64,000 nucleotides of DNA from Flammula alnicola (lineage: Eukaryota > Basidiomycota > Agaricomycetes > Agaricales > Strophariaceae). This document shows, in pieces, positions 47,054 through 58,996 of this stretch (the stretch's first letter is position 1; each line of letters begins with the position of its first letter). Position numbers and translations under genes: made by a program. The notes under the pieces were generated by a model. The model was not told the origin of the DNA. It was given only the letters and a program-made list of their open reading frames with translations, and did no database searches. The DNA lies in the NCBI GenBank assembly GCA_015499995.1, contig JADNRV010000004.1, forward strand, positions 620,001 to 684,000, read 5' to 3'.

Positions 47054-50000
47054 TCAAATTTGCAAAGGCGGTGGTTCCTCTACTGCGTATGGTAGAGGAG
47101 CTAGCGCGGCGACCTGCTCGTGGTAGAACGCCTGTAGTTGCTCCTTATCCGCACAGAAAGCTGACATCTCTATCCTGATTTCTTCGGCAGCGATGGCTGG
47201 CTGATGATCCTTAGCTTTCAATGCCGACCCCATCCTTCCAGGACCCAGTAGGCGATTGGTCAGGAACAAGAAACCTTTATAACCTCCCAGAACCTGGATG
47301 AAAGCCACTCCAGTTCGATGGACAAACTGAGAATACTTGTATGGCGAACGGCGATACGAGTATACAACGTCAACCTGTTCAGGGTAGAGATCGGCAGCCT
47401 CGACGTCCACGATAAACCCAAACTTTTGCAGGAGTGCATATTCGAAGTATTTCACTGCTTGGGTGCCGTCAGGAATGCATTTCTCGAGGTCAGGAATAAT
47501 TGGTGGAGGGAGAGCTAGGGGAACGGGGAAACAGGACTGGAAAGCGTTGCGTTCCTGGATGTCGCTGATCTGAGTGACATAGACTTCCACGAGCTTCAAC
47601 CCATATCGCTCAATGGTGCGACTCCAAAGGCGAAGTTGATCCTCGATACAGCGAGCGGTTGTGCCAATCCACTGCAGCTCAAAATGAAAGACATTCCCTG
47701 GATTGTGAATAATATCGTGGTGAAGAATGACAGATTCGGCCTGGTCGCTTCGCTAGCATAGGACAAGACATCAGTGTGAATCAACCAAGGGAACTACCAT
47801 TCAATGGCATAAACCAACCTTGTGAGGATCGATGTCGATGACCATTGTCTGACTTAGGATAAGCCTCTTCTTATTTTTACGAGTGGCACTAGTGGCTTTA
47901 GGAAGCGATCTTGAGGAGAGAGCAGAATGATATGCGGACGCATGATACCGTCGTTCCGTATTCCGTCTGAACCAATACTTCGGCGTAACATGCAAAGAGA
48001 ATTCGCCTTTCAGGCGATAGTAATAATGCCTTTTGGGCGTCAGCATGACTTGTAAGAAAACAAGATACATAACTCACCCATCCAAGAAGTTGTGATATCC
48101 TCTACAATGTTCAAATAAGCCTTGTTCTTGAAGTTGACGCCCCATTCCGTGGCTTGTGCTCGCGTCGACACATCGCGAAACTCCCGCACTAGCCAGGACA
48201 CAAAGTCGTAACCAATAAATGAATCAGGATACTGCGAACGATGCCATTGATAAAAGGTGATCGGAACGCCATCTTCTTCCCGCATGGCTTTCGCAATGGT
48301 ACTGAGAGACATCTCCCCGATCTCGCGCTCGCTCCTCATTTTCTTGCGAAGCGGACCTTGAGCATGAATTTGGTCCAACTGGTCCATCAGGGCTTCGTCC
48401 AAGACAGACATTGCTGGGTCCAGTGTCGTGGGCAGGAACCGGACAGGGGGCGCTGGCTGAGTTAGTTTCTCGTCTGCGGGCTGCCATCGAAGTTTCGTGA
48501 ACTGCTCGGCCAGCTTCTCGATGCCAAGGATGCGGGCCTCTTCATCGTTTAGCTTTTCTCCGGAGGGTCCAATAGTAACATGAGGACGCTCTGCAGTGGG
48601 AATTACGACAAAACGTGTTCGCCAATACCGTAAAGACTCGTTGAAGTGATGTTCATAGCCTGCGACAAGCATGTCCAATCTAAAAAGAAGATATTACAAA
48701 AAAAAAACAGGCATAGGTCAGTCCACTTACCTGTTCCAACCGTAGTTTTCTAGTCCGTGAGATTGGAACTCAGTTGAGAGTTCAGTATATCCTCCTGTAT
48801 AAAAGAACACGTGGTCGATGTTGCTAACTGGGCAATGAGAAGAATTTTTTTTACCTCCAAGCTTAGGCCATATTAAACATTGATAGCTAAACGGCCGAGT
48901 GGGATTCGTGCGACGCACATAGCGCCTCACTTGGATGGCTTCCCCAGTGTACGATATCCGATGGATTTCATTCGTCATGCTGAGATAGACGGGGTCGGTT
49001 GTCGAGCTTAGTACCTCAGCAGCTCCAGCAGGCCATGACTCCAATCCTTCATCTCCGACAAATGATTTGGTCCTTCGGGAATTCGTTTTATCCTCTTCAC
49101 CTTGCGTCTTTTGTGGCTTGAGAATGAACTGGAAACCTTGTGCCAGTCTGACAGCAGCCATCCCTCGCATCACAACCAGAGCCCACGCCCGCCGTAAATC
49201 CTCTGCCGACCCTCTAGCTATAGGGGGCTTTACGAGGAATGAACGCATCTCTCCTGGATCTACTATGAACTCATACGAAAAACATCATATGATGACTCCA
49301 ATTCGGCACTCGATGGGAAATGTTCGACAGTCAAGGGTAAACAGCCTGGCGTCACAATTGACTTCCACTTGATATCGTGCTTGTAAGCTGGCTGAGGGTA
49401 TATATGCTGCCAACGTCGTGCAAGAGAAGCCTGAGGATATGAGACAGTCGACTGGGGCCGAGTTGGATTGATGAAAGCGGCCGGAGAAGACGAGGGGAAA
49501 GAGTGCGGTAATGAGCCTGTTGCACTTCGGCGTTTGCCAGCTAGTGTTTCGTCTCGAGGAGGGGTATTGATGGGCGAACGGCGAATATATGAAGCCCTGA
49601 GCGGGGCCAAAGTCTCGTCTTCTAATGTTCGGCTTAGGCTGGAACGGTTGTAGTCTTGTTCTTGATGGCGACTGGTTGAATCTGCTGCGTCGTCGCAGCT
49701 ACCGTTGGTTTGGAGGGAAGAGGCATACGAATGGGAGATGAGGGTGCAGTTGTCCGTGTTGGAGACTTCGGGGATTTCTCCGTTGTAAGGGCACTCCGTG
49801 ATGCTGAAGCAGACACCTGGGTCGTTTGAGGTTCGCTTGGCCCGCTTCTGAAAGGATTGAAAAGCCAAGATGGTGCCAATTTAGACGCAAGAGTACCTTT
49901 GGACAAGCTGCCTGAACGCGATGGTGTTTTGGACGAGGTCGATTTCTCAGAACGCGAGGATCGGATAGAGGACTGTGACGGCGAAGTACTCCTGTGAGTT

Positions 50001-52104
50001 ACCACAGAGGTGCTGACTTCAAGGGTTGGTTGACCTTCTGGAGGAAGCTCTTTGTGAATTTGAAGCTTTGGGCTTTCTTCTATGGTGTCGATCCTGCCAA
50101 TAGTGGAATGACGATGCGATGTTCGCTTCTCGGCGTTAGGACGTAAAGGAACGGAAGTAGCGCCATTCTGAGGAAGGACTATAGCACTGGCATTATAATT
50201 TAATGTCAAGGCAAACGTATCGAGATCAAACTTGTTGGCCTCAGCTTCGGTCGTCTCAAGGATCTGATGTGGCGTTGCACTGGTGGATGTTGCATCTTGC
50301 TTCTCTATATATGGCACTTCAATGCTTGATAGCACATCGTGCTCTAGGAGCCCAAGCATCTGTATCTCGTGCATCTTTGCCCGAGCTAAAAATCTTGGCG
50401 GAGGTCAGCAAAGGAATGACTGAAGAGAGAGATACAATAACATACCTGTCCTGCCTGAATGGTAAGTCCATTTGTTTATCCCAGAAAGTTGTCGATATCC
50501 AAAATGGTTCCCACCAAAATGTTGTCTTCTGTCTTGCATCCGTCTTTGAGTCGTCGTCGCCGCCCCATAGAGGATCCAACATAAGCGGGTCTAGGATCAT
50601 CCTCTCCTTCTCAAACTTTCCTTCCTTCTGATCGACTCCAGCTTTATCGTATCTCGCCATGGGATCCACACCTTGAAAGCTGAAGATAGGGCTCTGGTGC
50701 AAAGGTTGTTTCGTGAGCAGAATCAGATCAAGGACAAAACCCTGATCGAGCATCCGAGTGGTCGTCAGCCGGAGAAGCTGCTTCGAAACTCGAAAGTATC
50801 CTGTCCCCGGAGATATCAAGATCGTGGTTGCTCCAGTCAAGTTGAGAGAGCGATCGATATAGTGGGTTTCGGTAGGGTTGAGGCCAAGGTTAAGGGCCTC
50901 CAAGATAGGTCCGTCCTGGGCATACGACAATTTACCAACGAGGCGTACCTGCGTCGGAGCACCTATCCCTGAATCCTGTGTCGCACGATGATAATGGTGC
51001 GTCAGCAGAATGTCGCGCTGAAAATCCCAGAACGAGTTCTTCAAACTGACAAGAGTGGGTTTCCACTCGTAAATGACCTCCAAGTCGGTGATGACCTTGA
51101 AGAAATCCTTGTACCAGTTTCCTCTCTCGTTTCTACGCAGCGGGCCAGCGGCGTAGTCGATCTCGGATTCGTCATAGAATACACGAGATATGAGGACGAT
51201 GGTCACAGTGTGGTTTGTACCTGCTTCGCGCCATTTTGCGAACAACGAGGGTAGAAAAGAATGTACAATCTTCTCGTTGTAGCGCTCTCCGTCTCCTGCA
51301 AACTCCCAGAGTTCTCTGCAAACTTGGATGAAGATGGTAATTTTGGCTGAAAAAGAACGATATATAGCCTTGGTCGAAGAGGTCATGCAAGCTGAAGAAA
51401 CCTGGTGTTGTGTCAGCATAATCATATCTAGCAATCGTCGCAAGACGTACCTTTTTTCCACCTATGTATATGTTCTGAATCTTTGCGGCAATTCCTCCAA
51501 TGAAAGACACTTCTTGATCTTTGTAAATACATTGTCCGGACAGGTATTTCCCCAGGCGCCACATGTCGTTTCTTCCGAGGTATTGGTCTTGGAAAATAAA
51601 TTCCACATAGTCAGCACAACAGCTGGCTTTATCGACCTGTCATACGGTCAACATACATTATGCCTGATAAGAGACTGTCCTTACCTTAGTGAGCGTAACT
51701 TCACTATTGTTACGCAGTCGGAAAACATCAGCAATCGGGCGTGGAACCGATATCTATGAGTATGGAGTGACGTTCAACGTACATTGGCATGATATGCGAA
51801 ATAGCCATACCTGGAGTTGCGGCTTGGAGCAACCTTCATCCTTGGGTACAGTGAATAGGAAAGCAGCCTCGGGGTTATCTGCATTATTGCTCAACACTCT
51901 CAAGCAATCTCCTTCCGCAACACCCGGCCACCATGACTGATTGAATATGACGGAATGTGTATCCTTTACATCGTGAACCCATGCATTAAGGACCTTAGAG
52001 TCGCCAATTGCTAGAGGGCCGACGGGTGGTAAAGCTCTGAAGTTGGACTGGGCTGTATTGGACCGACGCCGGCCATATTGTGATTGCTCCCTAGAAGTGG
52101 CCAT
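47054..52104 (-). CDS. iml1: Iml1/DEPDC5, GATOR1 (SEACIT) subunit, with an apparent 1-nt frame break
   Basis: Exons 52104-51811, 51753-51685, 51636-51451, 51401-50446, 50393-49729, 49681-48855, 48794-48731, 48679-48078, about 48048-47819, 47752-47054 give about 1,530 residues. Conserved blocks: VLNAWVHDVKDTHSVIFN, YLGRNDMWRLGKYLSG, KITIFIQVCRELWEFAGDGE, TNHTVTIVLISRVFYDE, SLARRWQHIYPQPAYKHDIK, a DEP domain (about 1140-1220; FYQWHRSQYPDSFIGYDFVS) and FHFELQWIGTTARCIEDQLR. Iml1 is the GAP subunit that restrains TORC1 at the vacuole when amino acids are low. In exon 6 the frame must shift at an A5 run (49278-49282) to join SSYDVF to SYEFIVDPGEMRS; one base is missing. The intron near 48077-48049 would be only 29 nt, or 44 nt with other splice sites. 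Confidence 0.9.
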
Positions 52105-52366
52105 ATAGGACTTGGCTGCGGAGACTGATCATTCGTTCTTGGTTACTAGCATGAGACGCGTCGCAAATCAGTCGCTAACACGTGTAACAAACGCTCATCA
52201 GTCTTGGCGTATGCGTATTACATAATCGATGCCAATACATTACTTCCTCTTCACTCATGGCACAATTAAATGAGGGTATGTTTGTTCACTCGAGTCTATT
52301 ATTAAAATGCAAATAGCCCTCGCTCCATTGTCATCTAATACAGATGTAGAATATGAGAGCACATCT

Positions 52367-53696
52367 CTAGTGTGTTTTATCGACAGGAGGGTTATAGACT
52401 GGATTTGCCCAACGTTATATTAACACAATTCTCTAGAATCAATTGAAAACACATACTGATCTTCCTATTCTTGATGGGACCCCATTTGAAGCGCTTGACG
52501 TAGAGACTGATCACGAAGAGGGTGAGAAGATGATGACGCCTTGATTCCGTACTTCTTCCTCTCGTCGTGCTCTGGCTCAGCTGCCCAACTCAGGAAAGTG
52601 ACAACATCCTTGGCCATTTGTGAAGTTGTGGCAGGTGTACCTATAAGTTGTGTGAGTGTAAAGGAGAAATAAAAGAGTAATTCATAGGCTAACCATCATC
52701 ATATTCCACCAGGCCGTCAAACAAAACGCGCGCCATGGAAATGGCACCGCCAGGGAAGTAAGGGTTGTAGTTCATGCCGTCACGAATTTCAACGCCAGCA
52801 GGGGGGTCAAGGTAACCGGTAAGGAGAGAGAAGACGTAATCCTGGAACAATGTATTGAGCTTCGAACATGCCATGCGAGTTAAGAACACTCACGGCACCA
52901 CCGTGACGCGCTTTGATGATCAAACTAAGGTCAGGAGGGTAGGCCCCAGCGTTACCAGCTCTGGCAGCCTCTTCGTTGGGGTAAGGAGCGGGCATGTAGT
53001 CGGCCAATTTTCCTGGTCGTTGGAACATCTCGCCTTCCGCATTTGGGCCGTCGGTGTATTCGACCTCCTCAGCCATGGCTCGTGCCTCGTCCGCGGTGTG
53101 AGATACACCAACAAGGTTGCGCCAAGCAATGCGGTCGAGGGAATGACACGCTGCGCAGACTTCACGGTAGACCTGGTAGCCTCTGCGGATACTTTACAAA
53201 GTGTAAGTCGGACAATATGAATGCTACGCATGGTTTGTCGTACCTCGCGTGATCGAACGTGTCAAGGATGCCGTTATGCGACCAAGGGTAAGCCTGTGGA
53301 TGGAGACCCTCGTCACTGAGATGACTGGCGTGGACTTCACCGAGGAAAGGGAGATTGCCATAAAGGTGGGTGTACCAGGCAATTGTGCCGACGGTGAAAA
53401 CGGTGGCCGATGCAAGGGTTGCTCGAGAGCTCATTATTGACTTTACAATATATTAGAATAACACGCGCCCCGCGAGTCACCCTACACGCACCTCAAAAGC
53501 AGCAGAACTCGAAGCCTTGGACGAAGCAAATCGGACCTGTTGAACAAATAATGACATGGTATGAATATCTGCTGAAATAATGATCGAAAGAAAAACCCAC
53601 TGAAGCCGAACGGGCGCCATTCAGCACGTTGGCGGAGCGGGAAGCCCCCACGCTGGCAGCTTTCTTGAAGGCTCCAGCAGAGAGCCTCGACAACAT
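52367..53696 (-). CDS. cyt1: Cytochrome c1, heme protein of complex III
   Basis: Exons 53696-53601, 53536-53492, 53440-53244, 53191-52894, 52841-52694, 52640-52457, 52398-52367 give about 332 residues. [20 protein letters not shown] is a mitochondrial presequence, followed by a hydrophobic sorting segment. The heme site is [17 protein letters not shown] and the Met ligand is in [10 protein letters not shown]. The end [19 protein letters not shown] is the conserved matrix tail. In exon 6 the frame breaks around 52520-52545: before it reads [15 protein letters not shown], after it, in another frame, [17 protein letters not shown]. Only a net change of one base restores the C-terminal transmembrane helix. 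A 46-nt GT-AG segment (GTACGG...GATCAG) could be spliced in frame instead, but it would delete that helix. An assembly indel is the likelier reading. Confidence 0.92.
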
Positions 53697-54581
53697 TTTG
53701 GTTGCAGGTTTTTGGGAGGGAAGGAGAACTAGGGTGACCCGTAACGCGTGACCGCACAAAACGGAATGAATCGGAGAATGCCAGGAGCCAATCAAAGTCT
53801 TCGGATTCACCCTCACGTGAAATCATCTCTCTTCAGATCGGCAGACTCGGTCTAGCCTTTGTCGCGATAGACTATGAACTCAGAACAGTGCTCCTCCTGG
53901 TTGCCAGAATGTAGTATTCAATGAAGAAAGACGAAGCGCATGAAGCAAGCACGAGGACAGTTGTGTTGTGTGCCTTCGGAGACTTGTCTTTCCACTTCTC
54001 TGGCTACTTATATGAATATTTATACAAATACTCGGACATCCTCATCCTCGGACATTGACCTCTCTTTTCTCATGCCAGTAGTACTCCGTACCCTTCGTTT
54101 TCAGGTTTGCTCTCGTCCATTTCTTAGATGCAAGTGACGAACTTCGCCAGAGTCTCAATTCGCGTTGGTGGTGTCAGCAGTTCTGCCCTGATTCTTACCT
54201 GATTCTTACCTGCATTTCGTTTGTGCTCATATCTTAGACTTTCTTGACCATTGAATGGTGTTGCTCTCCCGTTCAAGGGGCGCACCGGTCTGATTAGCAC
54301 CTTTAAAATACGAGCATGCAACAAGAACATGCCTGATTTTACGTCTAAAATATTCGGTTATCAGTCTCGTGTACGTTGAGAACGCACATAGGGCGAGAAA
54401 CCGAAAATATCCGTGAAACACTTGTTCAGAAGTGGTAAATAAAATCGTACATCCAGTGAGTAGCTAAACGAGAAAGAGTGGAAATGGCAGTATAACGGTG
54501 GGGGAGAATAAATTCTGTGGCCTGGCCCTTGCCGCCTGAGCGACACTAATATTGTTACAGAGATAGCACTTCGGTGCTCGC
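53697..54581. other. Intergenic, upstream of cyt1
   Basis: The region holds the cyt1 promoter and the 3' flank of the CYSTM gene. No additional gene is supported. Confidence 0.5.
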
Positions 54582-55256
54582 TCAGAACAAGCAATCGCAA
54601 ATTTCTGATGAAAAGAAAACAGGTGAGCGCTTGTCAACCCGAACACGAGGCATTTCAACGCACCCTCTGCACAGCAGCACAAACAGATACCCGCTAAGCA
54701 AGCCATACACCCATTGGATCCACCACTACTCTTTTCAGGTTGCTGTTGGCTTTAGAATTCGTGAACATTAGACCTATTTCCCAGAAAATGAAGTAGGTAG
54801 CATTGTACTCACACGTAGACAGTTTGCGGACCAGGCTGTGGCTGGTAACCTTGTTGAGGATAACCTTGTTGAGGATAACCTTGTTGAGGATATCCCTGCT
54901 GGGGGTGGCCCTGAGGTGGGGGACCGCCATAACCGCCTTGATAGGATTGCTGAGGTTGCTGGTTAACCAAGCTTTCAATTTAGTATCACTTTTTGGATAT
55001 GCCGAAGATTCGGTTTACCTGAGGGTAATATCCGCCCTGCCCTGGTGGGGCACCTATGGAACAGACAGGACTTGAGCAACGGTTCCAGAATGACGGCCGA
55101 CTAGGCAGGCTTTCTCCACAGTTGAGAAGTACGTTGGGTCCGTTCGGAGCCACCGCCTTGCCAGGATTCAGAACTGGGCTTTAACATACCTTGAGGAGGG
55201 TAGTATCCACCTTGCTCTTGAGGCTTTCCTGTGTTGTAATAATCGTTGGCACTCAT
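54582..55256 (-). CDS. CYSTM-family small Cys-rich membrane protein with QQGYP repeats
   Basis: Five exons, 55256-55190, 55053-55019, 54958-54813, 54749-54664, 54604-54582 (23 nt), give 118 residues. MSANDYYNTGKPQEQGGYYP starts a Gly/Tyr/Gln/Pro-rich region with three PQQGY(P/Q) units, then PQTVYVQQQPEKSSGG. The C-terminus is CMACLAGICLCCCAEEICDC followed by LF, the Cys-rich transmembrane (CYSTM) module. Such proteins sit in the plasma membrane in fungi and plants and are linked to stress or metal tolerance. The last exon was found only because CAEEICDCLF is the expected ending. A TATA-like box lies upstream at 55411-55420. Splice sites GT|GTGAGT and TCTAAAG were chosen to rebuild TVYVQQQ. 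Confidence 0.85.
54847..54906 (-). repeat. 15-bp tandem repeat encoding PQQGY
   Basis: The 15-bp unit AGGATAACCTTGTTG (plus strand) occurs three times in a row, with a fourth diverged copy. In frame it encodes the QQGYP units of the CYSTM protein. Confidence 0.8.
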
Positions 55257-56072
55257 TTCCGAGGTGTTGAAATGGCTGGCAGGGAAAAGTGGAGGTGGTA
55301 AAGAAGATGTACGAAAGAGAAGAAGAGTCTGAGGGTGAGTTACATACTCCTTTGTTTGCACAGGTTGACGTTGACCCGCAGGCCCGCAGTTTACCAACCC
55401 GCCTCCTCTCTAAATTTATACACGTCCCGAGCACCTGGTCGTCTCCCAACCTCAAAAACCGAGAGTACCGAGGCCACCGCATTTATTAGACAGACACGGC
55501 GTATCCATCGCGAATAACAGACATATCAAGTGTAAGATAACATCCATCGTTTCTTGGCTCCTTAAGCCCCTGAACACACTGTTGCAGGCCATTTCCACGC
55601 ATTCTCGGAGAACGTCACTCATAGCACGGCTCGATGCATATTGTTATAACGATGATATATACATGTGCGTGATTTCTGGCCGTGGCTGTGCGAACTGCAC
55701 CAAGTAGATGAAGGTAGACGATCATCCCAAGTTTTTACTGGCCATGCACGAGCCTGAGGCCCTAGGATACGCCATTAGCATGACATACACATGTATACAC
55801 AACGTATGTAGGCCTGCCGCTTGGAAATTAGATGCATGAGGAACTTGAAGGCGCAAGAAATAATCTGTCAGAGTGATTAGATTAAACCCGACAGACGAAA
55901 TCGAAGACATATAAAACTGACGATAACCCATTCACTAACAAAAGTCTAGCATCTCGAAAGTCACCGCAATACAAATGATATGAGTGAGATGGGAAGGACT
56001 CTCCAGCCCTTGTTACAAGATAACAGGTGAACGAAGTTGAAATGGGAAAGCCCATTTAATGATACAGATAAA
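55257..56072. other. Intergenic, CYSTM gene upstream region and velvet gene 3' flank
   Basis: TATAAATTTA on the minus strand at 55411-55420, about 160 bp before the CYSTM start codon, is a likely TATA box. No further gene is supported. Confidence 0.5.
55411..55420 (-). promoter_or_regulatory. TATA box candidate of the CYSTM gene
   Basis: Reads TATAAATTTA on the minus strand, 155-165 bp upstream of the ATG at 55256. Confidence 0.5.
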
Positions 56073-57257
56073 TCAAGGTCGTGGAAAATCGTCAATGAAA
56101 TTGCTCATTATCAGAAGGCTTCGTTTTATCTGGTCGGAGGGTAAGGCATGTTGGCAAACATTCTTGCGCCCTGTCGAATGAAACTTTGAGTTAAACGAGT
56201 TGGAGCTTGGAGAAATAAATTTAGTCTGAATAACCACTGAGTAACAAAGTTAACGACATACGTGCTGCTGTATATTCATGGAGTGCGACAGCATCGAAGG
56301 GCCTGGTGCGTGTTTGAGCAAGACCGGTACCGTGTTCAGCCAAACCAGATGGATCAGGACTAAAATTAGGGATTACAACTCAGCTCAAATTTAAACGCAG
56401 CACAGATAATTACCTGGTGATCCTTGTAAGTGTAACCCCGAGTTGATAACGACCACGCGATCGGATACTGACATCAGGGAAGAGAAAAAACAGGCCCATG
56501 TTTCCCTGAAGGTCCTCCAGTTGTTCAACAGTAGAGACAAGATGACCGTATAATGTGGGGGGGTTTTCCATGACGCCCCTCCCAATAAATGACCCCATGT
56601 CCAAGGGCGTCAAACCGTCACCAGAGAAAAGCGACAGATGCGCAACGAGGAAGGGCAATTCTGCTTCACTAACGAGAGTGCAACCGGATCCCCGCATTAG
56701 GCTATCAATTAAGCTGCGATAACCTGCCAAAAAACGTACGGAACGATAGCGTTGCCGGAAGGATCTCTGACGGTCAACTGGGCGATGATTGGCGGAGTCA
56801 GCGGCACACGCGATAAGTAAGCAGACCCAAATTCCGCGGTTCGGAGTGGGTGCTGCACAATTTCAAGATGATATGATCTGTAAGGTCGTTAGCGATGGCT
56901 TGTTGCCAGTCATTGGCCAACCTACCGAGTATGTGGGTCCGCCAGAAGAGACGAAACCTGAATTCTTGGCTGGGAGCGAATAAAGGGAAGTGGTGGTGAG
57001 GTAGACAGGTCTGCGATTGAACTTTGGCTTGAAGGAGGGCTTCGCGTAGAACTTGAAGTACGAGAAGAAAATGTCAGAGAGCTGAATGAAGATTGAGGCG
57101 AAGATTGTCCGCTGCTGGAACTAGTACTAGACAGACTGAGGTACAGGGAAGAGACGTGAAAACGAAGGTAAGAATATTTAATGCGTTGAGTTCGGGCACA
57201 AGAATCTTTCTTGGACCGTCGACAGAGGGAAAGGGGCACCATACCCATGGTGGGCAC
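56073..57257 (-). CDS. Velvet-domain regulator
   Basis: Exons 57257-56926, 56877-56740, 56668-56414, 56359-56262, 56170-56073 give about 306 residues. After a Ser-rich start comes the velvet domain: YHLEIVQHPLRTAEFGS, RVPLTPPIIAQLTVRDPSG, then, across an intron, AELPFLVAHLSLFSGDG, TLYGHLVSTVEQLEDLQGN, GLFFLFPDVSIRSRGRYQLG. Velvet proteins (VeA, VelB, VosA) are fungal DNA-binding regulators of development and secondary metabolism. The large insertion between the two halves of the domain and the DIRSRG-type motif are consistent with VosA/VelB-like members, but I cannot assign the subclass. Both ends are uncertain. The start could be in an upstream exon. The last exon can be read as R-RKNVCQHALPSDQ or, in another frame, as ARMFANMPYPPTR, which looks more like the family but lacks a matching donor site. 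Confidence 0.8.
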
Positions 57258-57901
57258 ATGATAGCAATGGTTACATTTTTTGATGAAGCACCGCTGTATG
57301 AAGGGCTATGTGAGATAACCAATGTTCGGTTAGAACCATGAAGACGGAGCGAGGGACATAAAGGACTAACTTTTTTATTCAACTCGTGTGGGCATCCACA
57401 CACACGCCTAGCTTTGTTTGATAGCATGAGAGGGCATCGCAGAGAAACGGGTTGACGTCTTGATTCGTAAGATTCATGAATACACTCGTTTTTACATGGC
57501 AGGCATGGAGTGACCGAGAGTGGGCGTTCCCAGTCAATTGACATCATCATCGGCGCGAACTACGCCTCTATATGGCCAGTTGAATGATCTTGGGAATGAC
57601 TGAATGAGCCGGGAATCTAAGACGCAAGATCATTTATAGTATTTGCGCAAGGAGCGGCGGCCAAATCGATGCGCTGAAAATTAAAACGAGGCGACTCATA
57701 ATCTAAAGTTCTGGAAGTGTGTCAGCGAACATAGACCATATCAGGGTTTCATCTACCGCCAAACAACTGGGAAGGTGGTTCTGAAAAAGCTTTGTTGACT
57801 CGACTTTCGTGTGTGTTCTTCGGAAACTTCGTAGATCTGCGAAGATACGAGAGCCGGGATAAGGGGAAAAATTAAGGTTGTAAATACATAAGGAAATGTC
57901 A
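57258..57901. other. Intergenic
   Basis: Between the velvet gene start and the tim23 end, both on the minus strand. A 158-codon open frame (57074-57550) overlaps the velvet start in another frame and has no recognisable features. Confidence 0.5.
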
Positions 57902-58841
57902 TCAAACACTCTTTTTCACATAGCTCCAGATTCCTGCCATGCCTGACGCAACAGTAGCAGCAGCAATGGCGGGTTTGATGCCGGCTGACAAAAGGAAACA
58001 AAGATGAGAAAAAGACCGGGAAATCTTTGAGAACGAAGACACACCAGTAGATTTGAATATGGCGCCTGTCACTGCACCAGCCGCCATGCTGCCCATGGTG
58101 TCGTGTTTTCCTCTAAATGCGTCAATGGATGAATTAACTCCATTGTACAAAAGGGCTATTAAAAGGCGATTTCAATGGACCTGCAGTGAATCTACATCGG
58201 CAATGACGCGAACGTACCCATTACACCGGCCGAATTACCAATGAAGGTTCCTCTTCGTGTGACAGAATTTAAGATACTGTTGATCCGTAACCTGGTATTC
58301 GACACGGCAAGAGGTCTTCGAGCGCCTTCCCGCACTCCCCATGCTCCGCCAAGGGCCAAACCTGTTAAAAGCAGGGTGAACATGTGACAAAATAGAACAA
58401 TAAGAGGCCTAAAGATGGGATGTTTGAGAGGTCGAGATAAGGTGAGAGATGTCCAGGGAGCAGACGAGGCCTTAAGCGAGCATACGGGTTTCGAAAAGAG
58501 TAATTTGAAAGAGATCCCAACTTACCACTCAGATACATGGTACCCGTCCCATAACACAGGTCATCACTCCAACCCCTGGAGGGGATTGCCGTACCAGCTC
58601 CAGGAAGCTCGCTTGTCTTGTCATCATCAAGAAGCAAGTAGTCTAGCTTATCCCCCAAATCTGCCAGCGGATGTAATTTCGCTGGGTCGTATGCTGCCAT
58701 GAGCAGGTCAGACGCTGTTACAGCATGTTCTGGCGTAGGTCCACTGTCTGAACGCGAAAAGGAGGCGGTTTTTAGGACCTCGGAGGGGTTTTGGGAAGAA
58801 GACGCATCAGGGGGTAAGTCTACGGTTGTTGAGGACGACAT
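57902..58841 (-). CDS. tim23: Mitochondrial import inner membrane translocase subunit Tim23
   Basis: Exons 58841-58526, 58361-58218, 58155-58045, 57984-57902 give 217 residues. The N-terminal half is soluble (MSSSTTVDLPPDASS, LADLGDKLDYLLLDDDK), corresponding to the intermembrane-space receptor part. It is followed by GWSDDLCYGTGTMYLSGLAL, GGAWGVREGARRPLA, RINSILNSVTRRGTFIGNSA and AGAVTGAIFKSTAGIKPA, the four-helix Tim17/22/23 domain. Tim23 forms the presequence-import channel with Tim17. The start at 58841 was preferred over an in-frame Met further upstream (58943) because the longer leader is hydrophobic and unlike the family. The start codon is 155 bp from the divergent TPR gene. Confidence 0.92.
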
Positions 58842-58996
58842 TGCGACGAGCAGACGGCGAAGAGGGACTAGGACAGGACAGGCGAAGACAGTGACAGAGA
58901 AAACCAAAATTTCAGACCGCGACAAATTCACTGCTACCACCAAATATCACGTGACATAAATATTACAGACTGTCCGAGGACACCCAAACGGCCGAA
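58842..58996. promoter_or_regulatory. Bidirectional promoter, tim23 / mitochondrial TPR gene
   Basis: 155 bp separate two divergent start codons, both of genes for predicted mitochondrial proteins. Co-regulation is inferred. Confidence 0.5.
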
